From the NCBI RefSeq assembly GCF_963678635.1, contig NC_087062.1, positions 928,001 through 992,000 on the forward strand: 64,000 bases of DNA, given 5' to 3'. The notes below the pieces were generated by a model. That model made no database searches and was not told the origin of the DNA. It was given only the letters and a program-made list of their open reading frames with translations. This document shows, piece after piece, positions 46,182 through 58,800 of this stretch. A program made the translations under genes and the position numbers. The number at the start of each line of letters is the position of its first letter. Within the stretch, counting starts at the first letter, position 1. This DNA is from Symsagittifera roscoffensis (taxonomy: Eukaryota > Xenacoelomorpha > Acoela > Convolutidae).

Positions 46182-49100
46182 ACTCATAGAGTAATTTTAG
46201 ATAAGGTACACCGTCTGTTCGTCACGCAATCTTAGTTTCGGCCGGATAGATTCGTGCAACTTCTTAGTCTAATACCAATCTGAATCTTACTCTTATATCT
46301 CCTAGTCTTGATAGATCTAGTGTATACTGGTTTTCGCGAGTTAGTTCTTGGAGTTTATCCAGAAGGAGAACAATTGTAGTCTAAGATTTATTCAAATTGT
46401 TCTGGTGCTGAAACTACAAGTAGTTTCAGCACTTACAAATAAGTGTCAATGTTAAAGATGGAAAATGATTGGTTAATTAGTAATATTTTATAGTGGTAAT
46501 TTTATCAATAATAAAATTGGACAAAAGCACTAGTTTAGAACTCGTTCCACCCATCCGGGGTTTAGAGAGTTTTTTTGTTTAATGTATTGAAGGATGGGTG
46601 ATGTAGTTTCCTTTGAAAGTTTCACAGTGACTTCCTGAAGAGGGGAGAGATGTAGTTGTTAGTGTAGATGGAAAAAAATTGTTTTGTTCGTGTTCCATAA
46701 TGGGTCTTTTTATTCGTGGGTAGTCTTGGGTGATAGTGTCAAGACTTCTGATCGACGCAATGATTTATTGATTTCATTAAGCTGAGACTACGTGCAGGGT
46801 GAAGTTTGACTTTTCTGTGTGAAGTGCCAAGTGACTAGGATCTGTATGTGAATTCGAGATGGCCATTGGTCTGGTTCAATGGGTTTCCTTTGCTGCGATG
46901 TTGAGTCCATACTTAAAATCCTTTGAGGGTAGTGACTCCGGCAACAAAACAAATAGATTTGCCATTCCAGAGTTGGAATGTAGTCGAGTTGTCATCTCCT
47001 TTGGTCCTCGTTCCTTGAGCTCTAAGAAACCTTTACATATTGCCTTTATATATTTACATCTTGTTAGTTAAGTTTTTTTTTTAGTTTTGATTTATTATTA
47101 GTTATTATCGCAAAAGCATTTTTATTTCAGTTCTGTTATTTTAAAAAGTTGCTCACCCTGGAACCACTTTTATGAAAAATAAAGTATCGGAGTCGTAGTG
47201 CATGTTGAGGGCATGTACTTCCAGCGACGTCTTTCTGGTAGGTGAGGCCAGAGTGGGCTATATTTTTATGGTCTCTTGTGCAGAGTCTCTTTATATATTC
47301 AACCTTTTGATATTTTCATTTCGTGTTTTTCTTTGTTGTTTTGGTTTTGTCTTTTTCTCAAAAGTAGAATAAATTGACTTGGCTTTGTCTTTCGACTTCT
47401 TGGATTTTGTTTGGTTTTAATAAAACTTGAAGGTGGCTTTCAAATGAACAATTTATCCAGTTTTGATCTGGGTTTAATCCGGTTCGGGTATCGTGGGACT
47501 TTCTTTCTTAGTCATGCTATTAGCTTGTGGTTTTATGGCGTTAGTAAGCTGCGTTGGTTAGTTTAGCTTACTTCCATAACTCCTTCCAACCGGGTTAAGG
47601 GAAAGTTTGAAACGTGTAAAAATAAGTTAGAGTTGTTATCAGTGAAAGTTAAAACTTGAAATTCACTATTTAAACATTTCTTCCTGGACGAACTATGCAA
47701 TTGTGGAAAGAGTGTGTGATTTATGGGCGAGTGAAGAATTTACATTTATAAAAGAAGTGTTTAGTAAAAAGCTTAGTTTTCTTCAATTTTTTTGCAATTT
47801 TTTATGAATTTACATTAGAAATATTATTTTACTACCATTGAATTTTAAATTTATGAATATATTGCTTTTGAAGAAAAAACTGCACTACTTCATGAACTAT
47901 TGAAAAAATTTGTGTTGAAGTTGGGTGGTTAAAGGGATTTTCACGAACTTGGGGGTTGATCCTAAGTAGTATGATGGTATATTTGGAATACTTTGTTGTG
48001 AAATTGTTTTTAACGGTGGGGGTACTTTGAATTGTGTAACTGAAAGGGTCTAGAGGATTTGAGAATGGTAATGAGGGTATACTAAAATGAACTCTGGGTG
48101 TTGTAAAATTTCTATTTCGTCTGAGATGGATTATTTGTCTATCTATTGTAGATAATTGATTTTGATTTTATTTAAGATTTCTGGTTCTATTAAGGTCTTG
48201 TTGGAGAGAAGGATAGATGTTGTATGTTGATTCGTTTTGCGGTTGGCTTAGAGGTGCATGGCTAACTACGGATTTTAAAGATTCTGATAGTAACGCGTGT
48301 CTCTCTTCAAATGTTCAGGAGTTTGCTTGAAATGAAATGCGTGTTGATGATTGGGGTTGGTTTATTTGACTAAGCGTTGGTGTTGTTGGAAGTTACAAGG
48401 ACGTCGTAGTCGGTGGGGTTTGTTGTGTTGTTTGTTAATTGGCAATTTCGAAATGTTCGATTTTTTTTTCTGATGAATAAAATCTATGTAGTTTATAATA
48501 GTTTTCTATGAAAATGATTAAGAGGATTGTTGCTAGTTCAAAAGTGATTATTTTCGTTTTTTTACATTTAGATTTGTCAAATTTAGGGAAACTAGAAAGT
48601 TGACAAAACTTACTAAAAGAATAAGTATATCTTATTTAGATTGTTGTTGAAATATCGTACCTGAGGAGGTGGTCCGAGGTTTTTGAGAAGTTGAGGTAGA
48701 CTTTTGTGAGGGAATCAAAAATTACAAAAAAACTGCAAAAATTTATGAGGAGGAGGAGGAATGCTTTAAGGGTGTCTTCGATAAAAAAAATGAAATTTTT
48801 GTCTCGGGAAGTCGAACTGTTTGAGAGAGAAGCTTTTGAGAAATGATTCGTTCCGTCGAATTATTTTTTGTTTTCCGAGTCAAAAATTGAGTGTGGTCGG
48901 ATTGATTTTTCACAGGTGGGTTGGATATGGGCAATTCCTAGTAAGGGCTAGTCTAAAGGCCTAGGAATGAGCTTCCTAGTTTTGTTTTTATTTATTGGAT
49001 GATTGAGGGTATTCAGGAGTTATATCTCTCTTAGGCTAAATGATCATATCGTATTTTTTTCAGGTTTATTTAATATTTTTCCTTGAAGAAAATGTGAAGA

Positions 49101-49650
49101 GTAAGTTGAGACTATATTGTTGCCTTTTGTACTGATTGATAGGACACGGTTGTAGCCTTTACATTTTGTTAATTTCAGTTGTGAAATAAAAGCGTGTTGC
49201 TTATTTTGGAACTGGAGGTCTTTAAGTTATAGTTTCATATGTGTTTGAAGTGAGCAGTGTGTCGGCTATTGAAAGGGTGTCAGAATAGGGTGATGATTAA
49301 AAAGATTCTGATTGACTGAAGTTGAACTAATTTTTTAGGAAAGTAAAGAAGAAATTTGGAAAAGAGAAAAATTTTTTGCTACATTTAAAAAGTTTTAAAT
49401 GATTAATTAATTGGAAAGTGGTTTCTGAAGTTCAACTTTCTTTAGAATTCAAGATTGTGGGATGAAAGTTTCGTAATCTTTCCGTGGTTGAATTCGGAGT
49501 CATGATGATTGTCGTTGTTGAAATTTTTCTTTTGTTTCTTGTGGTAAAAATTTTTCTTCTAGTTTTCGATTTTTTCTATGTTTTTGAGGTAATTGTTTGC
49601 TGCTGATTTTTTGAGAATTTGGTTGGAAATTTTCATTTTCTGTATTTTAT
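46182..49650 (-). mobile_element. internally deleted inverted relative of Gypsy-2
   Basis: Read on the minus strand, it matches Gypsy-2 in order. About 49,650-49,440 corresponds to the integrase C-terminal coding end (ACATTCATCCCACAATC block), 49,040 to the TTAGCCTAA gap, 48,640-48,430 to the small membrane ORF, and 48,400-47,950 to the first half of the Pro/Ser-rich ORF. It then jumps directly to the LTR-like tail (about 47,900-46,182). Env and the downstream ORF (Gypsy-2 about 25.13-30.3 kb) are absent, as is everything upstream of the integrase end. Its plus strand is T/G-rich, the mirror of the A-rich coding strand of Gypsy-2. Identity is moderate, so it is an older or separate subfamily. 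Confidence 0.82.
46405..46432. promoter_or_regulatory. 28-nt palindrome in the inverted LTR
   Basis: Same position as the Gypsy-2 palindrome (31,875-31,902) and also perfect. One base pair differs on both arms: in the same orientation, ATTAC with GTAAT versus ACTAC with GTAGT, around a TT centre. Confidence 0.7.
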
Positions 49651-49833
49651 GATAAAAAATTCATTCCAGAAATTCCCACATTTTTACACAATTTCCCACA
49701 ATTCTACACATTTTAAGCCGGTCAAAGTAAAAATGGCCTGTTGGGAGGAGAGAAGTTTGCCGCATTTGTAGCACAACTTTTGCAGGCGTTGAATAGGTTT
49801 CTATGTTTTCTGCTGGGTATTGTTGTCCCCGTT

Positions 49834-52800
49834 CGTTTTGATTTCTGTTTTAAGCTTTGGAGCAGTTCTTCTTCCCCAGCCTCTACCAAACGGCGTTTTG
49901 ATTTCTGTTTTAAGTTTTGCAGCAGTTCTTCTTCCCCAGCTTCTACCAAACGGCGTTTTGATTTCTGTTTTAAGCTTTGGAGCAGTTTTTCTTCCCCAGC
50001 CTCTACCAAACGGCGTTTTGATTTCTGTTTTAAGCTTTGGAGCAGTTCTTCTTCCCCAGCCTCTACCAAACGGCGTTTTGATTTCTGTTTTAAGCTTTGG
50101 AGCAGTTCTTCTTCCCCAGCTTTTATCAAACGGCGTTTTGATTTCTGTTTTAGGCTTTGGAGCAGTTCTTCTTCCCCAGCTTTTACCAAACGGCGTTTTG
50201 ATTTCTGTTTTAAGCTTTGGAGCAGTTATTCTTCCCCAGCCTCTACCAAACGGCGTTTTGATTTCTGTTTTAAGCTTTGGAGCAGTTCTTCTTCCCCAGC
50301 CTCTACCAAACGGCTTTTGATTTCTGTTTTAAGCTTTGGAGCAGTTCTTCTTCCCCAGCCTCTACCAAACGGCGTTTTGATTTCTTTTTTAAGCTTTGGA
50401 GCAGTTCTTCTTCCCCAGCCTCTACCAAACGGCGTTTTGATTTCTGTTTTAAGCTTTGGAGCAGTTCTTCTTCCCCAGCCTCTACCAAACGGCGTTTTGA
50501 TTTCTGTTTTAGGCTTTGGAGCAGTTCTTCTTCCCCAGCCTCTACAAAACGGCGTTTTGATTTCTGTCTTAAGCTTTGGAGCAGTTATTCTTCCCCAGCC
50601 TCTGCCAAACGGCGTTTTGATTTCTGTTTTAAGCTTTGGAGCAGTTCTTCTTCCGCAGCCTCTACCAAACGGCGTTTTAATTTCTGTTTTAAGCTTTGGA
50701 GCAGTTCTTCTTCCCCAGCCTCTACCAAACGGCGTTTTGATTTCCGTTTTAACCTTTGGAGCAGTTCTTCTTCCCCAGCCTCTACCAAACGGCGTTTTGA
50801 TTTCTGTTTTAAGCTTTGGAGCAGTTCTTCTTCCCCAGTCTCTACCAAACGGCGTTTTGATTTCTGTTTTAAGCTTTGGAGCAGTTATTCTTCCCCAGCC
50901 TCTACCAAACGGCGTTTTGATTTCTGTTTTAAGCTTTGGAGCAGTTCTTCTTCCCCAGTTTCTACCAAACGGCGTTTTGATTTCTGTTTTAAGCTTTGGA
51001 GCAGTTATTCTTCCCCAGCCTCTACCAAACGGCGTTTTGATTTCTGTTTTAAGCTTTGGATCAGTTCTTCTTCCCCAGTCTCTACCAAACGGCGTTTTGA
51101 TTTCTGTTTTAAGCTGTGGAGCAGTTCTTCTTCCCCAGCCTTTACAAACGGCGTTTTGATTTCTGTTTTAAGCTTTGGAGCAGTTCTTCTTCCCCAGCCT
51201 CTACCAAACGGCGTTTTGATTTCTGGTATAAGCTTTGGAGCAGTTCTTCTTCTTCCCCAGTCTCTACCAAACGGCGTTTTGATTTCTGTTTTAAGCTGTG
51301 GAGCAGTTCTTCTTCCCCAGCCTTTACAAACGGCGTTTTGATTTCTGTTTTAAGCTTTGGAGCAGTTCTTCTTCCCCAGCCTCTACCAAACGGCGTTTTG
51401 ATTTCTGTTTTAAGCTTTGGAGCAGTTCTTCTTCCCCAGCCTCTACCAAACGGCTTTTGATTTCTGTTTTAAGCTTTGGAGCAGTTCTTCTTCCCCAGCC
51501 TCTACCAAACGGCGTTTTGATTTCTGTTTTAAGCTTTGGAGCAGTTCTTCTTCCCCAGCCTCTACCAAACGGCGTTTTGATTTCTGTTTTAAGCTTTGGA
51601 GCAGTTCTTCCTTCTTCCCCAGCCTCTACCAAACGGCGTTTTGATTTCTGTTTTAAGCTTTGGAGCATTTCTTCTGCCCCAGCCTCTACCAAAGGGCGTT
51701 TTGATTTCTGTTTTAAGCTTTGGAGCAGTTCTTCTTCCCCAGCCTCTACCAAAGGGCGTTTTGATTTCTGTTTTAAGCTTTGGAGCAGTTATTCTTCCCC
51801 AGCCTCTACCAAACGGCGTTTTGATTTCTGTTTTAAGCTTTGGAGCAGTTCTTCTTCCCCAGTTTCTACCAAACGGCGTTTTGATTTCTGTTTTAAGCTT
51901 TGGAGCAGTTATTCTTCCCCAGCCTCTACCAAACGGCGTTTTGATTTCTGTTTTAAGCTTTGGATCAGTTCTTCTTCCCCAGTCTCTACCAAACGGCGTT
52001 TTGATTTCTGTTTTAAGCTGTGGAGCAGTTCTTCTTCCCCAGCCTTTACAATTGGCGTTTTGATTTCTGTTTTAAGCTTTGGAGCAGTTCTTCTCCCCAG
52101 CCTCTACCAAACGGCGTTTTGATTTCTGGTTTAAGCTTTGGAGCAGTTCTTCTTCCCTAGTCTCTACCAAACGGCGTTTTGATTTCTGTTTTAAGCTGTG
52201 GAGCAGTTCTTCTTCCCCAGCCTTTACAAACGGCGTTTTGATTTCTGTTTTAAGCTTTGGAGCAGTTCTTCTTCCCCAGCCTCTACCAAACGGCGTTTTG
52301 ATTTCTGTTTTAAGCTTTGGAGCAGTTCTTCTTCCCCAGCCTCTACCAAACGGCTTTTGATTTCTGTTTTAAGCTTTGGAGCAGTTCTTCTTCCCCAGCC
52401 TCTACCAAACGGCGTTTTGATTTCTGTTTTAAGCTTTGGAGCAGTTCTTCTTCCCCAGCCTCTACCAAACGGCGTTTTGATTTCTGTTTTAAGCTTTGGA
52501 GCAGTTCTTCTTCCCCAGCCTCTACCAAACGGCGTTTTGATTACTGTTTTAGGCTTTGGAGCAGTTCTTCTTCCCCAGCCTCTACCAAACGGCGTTTTGA
52601 TTTCTGTTTTAAGCTTTGGAGCAGTTATTCTTCCGCAGCCTCTACCAAACGGCGTTTTAATTTCTGTTTTAAGCTTTGGAGCAGTTCTTCTTCCCCAGCC
52701 TCTACCAAACGGCGTTTTGATTTCCGTTTTAAGCTTTGGAGCAGTTCTTCTTCCCCAGCCTCTACCAAACGGCGTTTTGATTTCTGGTTTAAGCTTTGGA

Positions 52801-55800
52801 GCAGTTCTTCTTCCCTAGTCTCTACCAAACGGCGTTTTGATTTCTGTTTTAAGCTGTGGAGCAGTTCTTCTTCCCCAGCCTTTACAAACGGCGTTTTGAT
52901 TTCTGTTTTAAGCTTTGGAGCAGTTCTTCTTCCCCAGCCTCTACCAAACGGCGTTTTGATTTCTGTTTTAAGCTTTGGAGCAGTTCTTCTTCCCCAGCCT
53001 CTACCAAACGGCTTTTGATTTCTGTTTTAAGCTTTGGAGCAGTTCTTCTTCCCCAGCCTCTACCAAACGGCGTTTTGATTTCTGTTTTAAGCTTTGGAGC
53101 AGTTCTTCTTCCCCAGCCTCTACCAAACGGCGTTTTGATTTCTGTTTTAAGCTTTGGAGCAGTTCTTCTTCCCCAGCCTCTACCAAACGGCGTTTTGATT
53201 ACTGTTTTAGGCTTTGGAGCAGTTCTTCTTCCCCAGCCTCTACCAAACGGCGTTTTGATTTCTGTTTTAAGCTTTGGAGCAGTTATTCTTCCGCAGCCTC
53301 TACCAAACGGCGTTTTAATTTCTGTTTTAAGCTTTGGAGCAGTTCTTCTTCCCCAGCCTCTACCAAACGGCGTTTTGATTTCCGTTTTAAGCTTTGGAGC
53401 AGTTCTTCTTCCCCAGCCTCTACCAGACGGCATTTTGATTTCTGTTTTAAGCTTTGGAGCAGTTCTTTTTCCCCAGTCTCTACCAAACGGCGTTTTGATT
53501 TCTGTTTTAAGCTTTGGAGCAGTTATTCTTCCCCAGCCTCTACCAAACGGCGTTTTGATTTCTGTTTTAAGCTTTGGAGCAGTTCTTCTTCCCCAGCCTC
53601 TACCAAACGGCGCTTTGATTTCTGTTTTAAGCTTTGGAGCAGTTCATCTTCCCCAGCCCCTACCAAACGGCATTTTGATTTCTGTTTTAAGCTTTGGAGC
53701 AGTTCTTCTTTCCCAGCCTCTACCAAACGGCGTTTTGATTTCTGTTTTAAGCTTTGGAGCAGTTCTTCTTCCCAAGCCTCTACCAAACGGCGTTTTGATT
53801 TCTGTTTTGAGCTTTGGAGCAGTTCTTCTTCCCCAGCCTCTACCAAACGGCGTTTTAATTTCTGTTTTAAGCTTTGGAGCAGTTCTTCTTCCCCAGCCTC
53901 TACCAAACGGCGTTTTGATTTCTGTTTTAAGCTGTGGAGCAGTTCTTCTTCCCCAGCCTCTACCAAGCGGCGTTTTGATTTCTGTTTTAGGCTTTGGATC
54001 AGTTCTTCTTCCCCAGCCTCTACCAAACGGCGTTTTGATTTCTGTTTTAAGCTTTGGAGCAGTTCTTCTTCCCCAGCCTCTAACAAACGGCGTTTTGATT
54101 TCTGTTTTAAAATGTGGAGCAGTTCTTCTTCCCCAGCCTCTACCAAGCGGCGTTTTGATTTCTGTTTTAAGCTTTGGAGCAGTTCTTCTTCCCCAGCCTC
54201 TACCAAAGGGCGTTTTGATTTCTGTTTTAAGCTGTGGAGCAGTTCTTCTTCCCCAGCCTCTACAAACGGCGTTTTGATTTCTGTTTTAAGCTTTGGAGCA
54301 GTTCTTCTTTCCCAGCCTCTACCAAACGGCGTTTTGATTTCTGTTTTAATCTTTGGAGCAGTTCTTCTTCCCCAGCATCTACCAAACGGCGTTTTGATTT
54401 CTGTTTTAAGCTGTGGAGCAGTTCTTCTTCCCCAGCCTCTACCAAGCAGCGTTTTGATTTCTGTTTTAAGCTTTGGAGCAGTTCTTCTTCCCCAGCCTCT
54501 ACCAAAGGGCGTTTTGATTTCTGTTTTAAGCTTTGGAGCAGTTCTTCTTCCCCAGCCTCTACCAAAGGGCGTTTTGATTTCTGTTTTAAGCTTTGGAGCA
54601 GTTCTTCTTCCCCAGCCTCTACGAAAGGGCGTTTTGATTTCTGTTTTAAGCTGTGGAGCAGTTTTTCTTCCCCAGCCTCTACCAAATGGCGTTTTGATTT
54701 CTGTTTTAAGCTGTGGAGCAGTTCTTCTTCCCCAGCCTCTACCAAGCGGCATTTTGATTTCTGTTTTAAGCTTTGGAGCAGTTCTTCTTCCCCAGCCTCT
54801 ACCAAACGGCGTTTTTTATTTCTGTTTTAAGCTGTGGAGCAGTTCTTCTTCCCCAGCATCTACCAAGCGGCTTTTTGATTTCTGTTTTAAGCTTTGGAGC
54901 AGTTCTTCTGCCCCAGCCTCTACCAAAGGGCGTTTTGATTTCTGTTTTAAGCTTTGGAGCAGTTCTTCTTCCCCAGCCTCTACCAAAGGGCGTTTTGATT
55001 TCTGTTTTAAGCTTTGGAGCAGTTCTTCTTCCCCAGCCTCTACCAAAGGGCGTTTTGATTTCTGTTTTAAGCTGTGGAGCAGTTCTTCTTCCCCAGCCTC
55101 TACCAAAGGGCGTTTTGATTTCTGTTTTAAGCTGTGGAGCAGTTTTTCTTCCCCAGCCTCTACCAAATGGCGTTTTGATTTCTGTTTTAAGCTGTGGAGC
55201 AGTTCTTCTTCCCCAGCCTCTACCAAGCGGCATTTTGATTTCTGTTTTAAGCTTTGGAGCAGTTCTTCTTCCCCAGCCTCTACCAAACGGCGCTTTGATT
55301 TCTGTTTTAAGCTTTGGAGCAGTTCATCTTCACCAGCCCCTACCAAACGGCATTTTGATTTCTGTTTTAAGCTTTGGAGCAGTTCTTCTTCCCCAGCCTC
55401 TACCAAACGGCGCTTTGATTTCTGTTTTAAGCTTTGGAGCAGTTCATCTTCCCCAGCCCCTACCAAACGGCATTTTGATTTCTGTTTTAAGCTTTGGAGC
55501 AGTTCTTCTTTCCCAGCCTCTACCAAACGGCGTTTTGATTTCTGTTTTAAGCTTTGGAGCAGTTCTTCTTCCCAAGCCTCTACCAAACGGCGTTTTGATT
55601 TCTGTTTTGAGCTTTGGAGCAGTTCTTCTTCCCCAGCCTCTACCAAACGGCGTTTTAATTTCTGTTATAAGCTTTGGAGCAGTTCTTCTTCCCCAGCCTC
55701 TACCAAACGGCGTTTTGATTTCTGTTTTAAGCTGTGGAGCAGTTCTTCTTCCCCAGCCTCTACCAAGCGGCGTTTTGATTTCTGTTTTAGGCTTTGGATC

Positions 55801-58800
55801 AGTTCTTCTTCCCCAGCCTCTACCAAACGGCGTTTTGATTTCTGTTTTAAGCTTTGGAGCAGTTCTTCTTCCCCAGCCTCTAACAAACGGCGTTTTGATT
55901 TCTGTTTTAAAATGTGGAGCAGTTCTTCTTCCCCAGCCTCTACCAAGCGGCGTTTTGATTTCTGTTTTAAGCTTTGGAGCAGTTCTTCTTCCCCAGCCTC
56001 TACCAAAGGGCGTTTTGATTTCTGTTTTAAGCTGTGGAGCAGTTCTTCTTCCCCAGCCTCTACAAACGGCGTTTTGATTTCTGTTTTAAGCTTTGGAGCA
56101 GTTCTTCTTTCCCAGCCTCTACCAAACGGCGTTTTGATTTCTGTTTTAATCTTTGGAGCAGTTCTTCTTCCCCAGCATCTACCAAACGGCGTTTTGATTT
56201 CTGTTTTAAGCTGTGGAGCAGTTCTTCTTCCCCAGCCTCTACCAAGCAGCGTTTTGATTTCTGTTTTAAGCTTTGGAGCAGTTCTTCTTCCCCAGCCTCT
56301 ACCAAAGGGCGTTTTGATTTCTGTTTTAAGCTTTGGAGCAGTTCTTCTTCCCCAGCCTCTACCAAAGGGCGTTTTGATTTCTGTTTTAAGCTTTGGAGCA
56401 GTTCTTCTTCCCCAGCCTCTACCAAAGGGCGTTTTGATTTCTGTTTTAAGCTGTGGAGCAGTTTTTCTTCCCCAGCCTCTACCAAATGGCGTTTTGATTT
56501 CTGTTTTAAGCTGTGGAGCAGTTCTTCTTCCCCAGCCTCTACCAAGCGGCATTTTGATTTCTGTTTTAAGCTTTGGAGCAGTTCTTCTTCCCCAGCCTCT
56601 ACCAAACGGCGTTTTTTATTTCTGTTTTAAGCTGTGGAGCAGTTCTTCTTCCCCAGCATCTACCAAGCGGCTTTTTGATTTCTGTTTTAAGCTTTGGAGC
56701 AGTTCTTCTGCCCCAGCCTCTACCAAAGGGCGTTTTGATTTCTGTTTTAAGCTTTGGAGCAGTTCTTCTTCCCCAGCCTCTACCAAAGGGCGTTTTGATT
56801 TCTGTTTTAAGCTTTGGAGCAGTTCTTCTTCCCCAGCCTCTACCAAAGGGCGTTTTGATTTCTGTTTTAAGCTGTGGAGCAGTTCTTCTTCCCCAGCCTC
56901 TACCAAAGGGCGTTTTGATTTCTGTTTTAAGCTGTGGAGCAGTTTTTCTTCCCCAGCCTCTACCAAATGGCGTTTTGATTTCTGTTTTAAGCTGTGGAGC
57001 AGTTCTTCTTCCCCAGCCTCTACCAAGCGGCATTTTGATTTCTCTTTTAAGCTTTGGAGCAGTTCTTCTTCCCCAGCCTCTACCAAACGGCGTTTTTTAT
57101 TTCTGTTTTAAGCTGTGGAGCAGTTCTTCTTCCCCAGCCTCTACCAAGCGGCGTTTTGATTTCTGTTTTAAGCTTTGGAGCAGTTCTTCTGCCCCAGCCT
57201 CTACCAAAGGGCGTTCTGATTTCTGTTTTAAGCTTTGGAGCAGTTCTTCTTCCCCAGCCTCTAACAAACGGCGTTTTGATTTCTGTTTTAAAATGTGGAG
57301 CAGTTCTTCTTCCCCAGCCTCTACCAAGCGGCGTTTTGATTTCTGTTTTAAGCTTTGGAGCAGTTCTTCTTCCCCAGCCTCTACCAAAGGGCGTTTTGAT
57401 TTCTGTTTTAAGCTGTGGAGCAGTTCTTCTTCCCCAGCCTCTACAAACGGCGTTTTGATTTCTGTTTTAAGCTTTGGAGCAGTTCTTCTTTCCCAGCCTC
57501 TACCAAACGGCGTTTTGATTTCTGTTTTAATCTTTGGAGCAGTTCTTCTTCCCCAGCCTCTACCAAGCGGCGTTTTGATTTCTGTTTCAAGCTTTGGAGC
57601 AGTTCTTCTTCCCCAGCCTCTACCAAAGGGCGTTTTGATTTCTGTTTTAAGCTTTGGAGCAGTTCTTTTTCCCCAGCCTCTACCAAAGGGCGTTTTGATT
57701 TCTGTTTTAAGCTTTGGAGCAGTTCTTCTTCCCCAGCCTCTACCAAAGGGCGTTTTGATTTCTGTTTTAAGCTGTGGAGCAGTTTTTCTTCCCCAGCCTC
57801 TACCAAATGTCGTTTTGATTTCTGTTTTAAGCTGTGGAGCAGTTCTTCTTCCCCAGCCTCTACCAAGCGGCATTTTGATTTCTGTTTTAAGCTTTGGAGC
57901 AGTTCTTCTTCCCCAGCCTCTACCAAACGGCGTTTTTTATTTCTGTTTTAAGCTGTGGAGCAGTTCTTCTTCCCCAGTCTCTACCAAGCGGCGTTTTGAT
58001 TTCTGTTTTAAGCTTTGGAGCAGTTCTTCTGCCCCAGCCTCTACCAAAGGGCGTTTTGATTTCTGTTTTAAGCTTTGGAGCAGTTCTTCTTCCCCAGCCT
58101 CTACCAAAGGGCGTTTTGATTTCTGTTTTAAGCTTTGGAGCAGTTCTTCTTCCCCAGCCTCTACCAAAGGGCGTTTTGATTTCTGTTTTAAGCTGTGGAG
58201 CAGTTCTTCTTCCCCAGCCTCTACCAAAGGGCGTTTTGACTTCTGTTTTAAGCTGTGGAGCAGTTTTTCTTCCCCAGCCTCTACCAAATGGCGTTTTGAT
58301 TTCTGTTTTAAGCTGTGGAGCAGTTCTTCTTCCCCAGCCTCTACCAAGCGGCATTTTGATTTCTGTTTTAAGCTTTGGAGCAGTTCTTCTTCCCCAGCCT
58401 CTACCAAACGGCGTTTTTTATTTCTGTTTTAAGCTGTGGAGCAGTTCTTCTTCCCCAGCCTCTACCAAGCGGCGTTTTGATTTCTGTTTTAAGCTTTGGA
58501 GCAGTTCTTCTGCCCCAGCCTCTACCAAAGGGCGTTTTGATTTCTGTTTTAAGCTTTGGAGCAGTTCTTCTTCCCCAGCCTCTACCAAAAGGGCGTTTTG
58601 ATTTCTGTTTTAAGCTTTGGAGCAGTTCTTCTTCCCCAGCCTCTACCAAAGGGCGTTTTGATTTCTGTTTTAAGCTGTGGAGCAGTTCTTCTTCCCCAGC
58701 CTCTACCAAAGGGCGTTTTGATTTCTGTTTTAAGCTTTGGAGCAGTTTTTCTTCCCCAGCCTCTACCAAAGGGCGTTTTGATTTCTGTTTTAAGCTTTGG

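Noticed and set aside
49722-50189. Minus-strand 155-codon ORF with amphipathic helix repeats
   Set aside because: It begins inside the array and ends just outside it; the tail past the array has no recognisable domain.
52975-57111. 1378-codon plus-strand ORF within the 60-bp array
   Set aside because: It follows from a 60-bp unit with no stop in that frame; other frames are equally open, and non-triplet indels between units switch frames. No start, splice or domain context.
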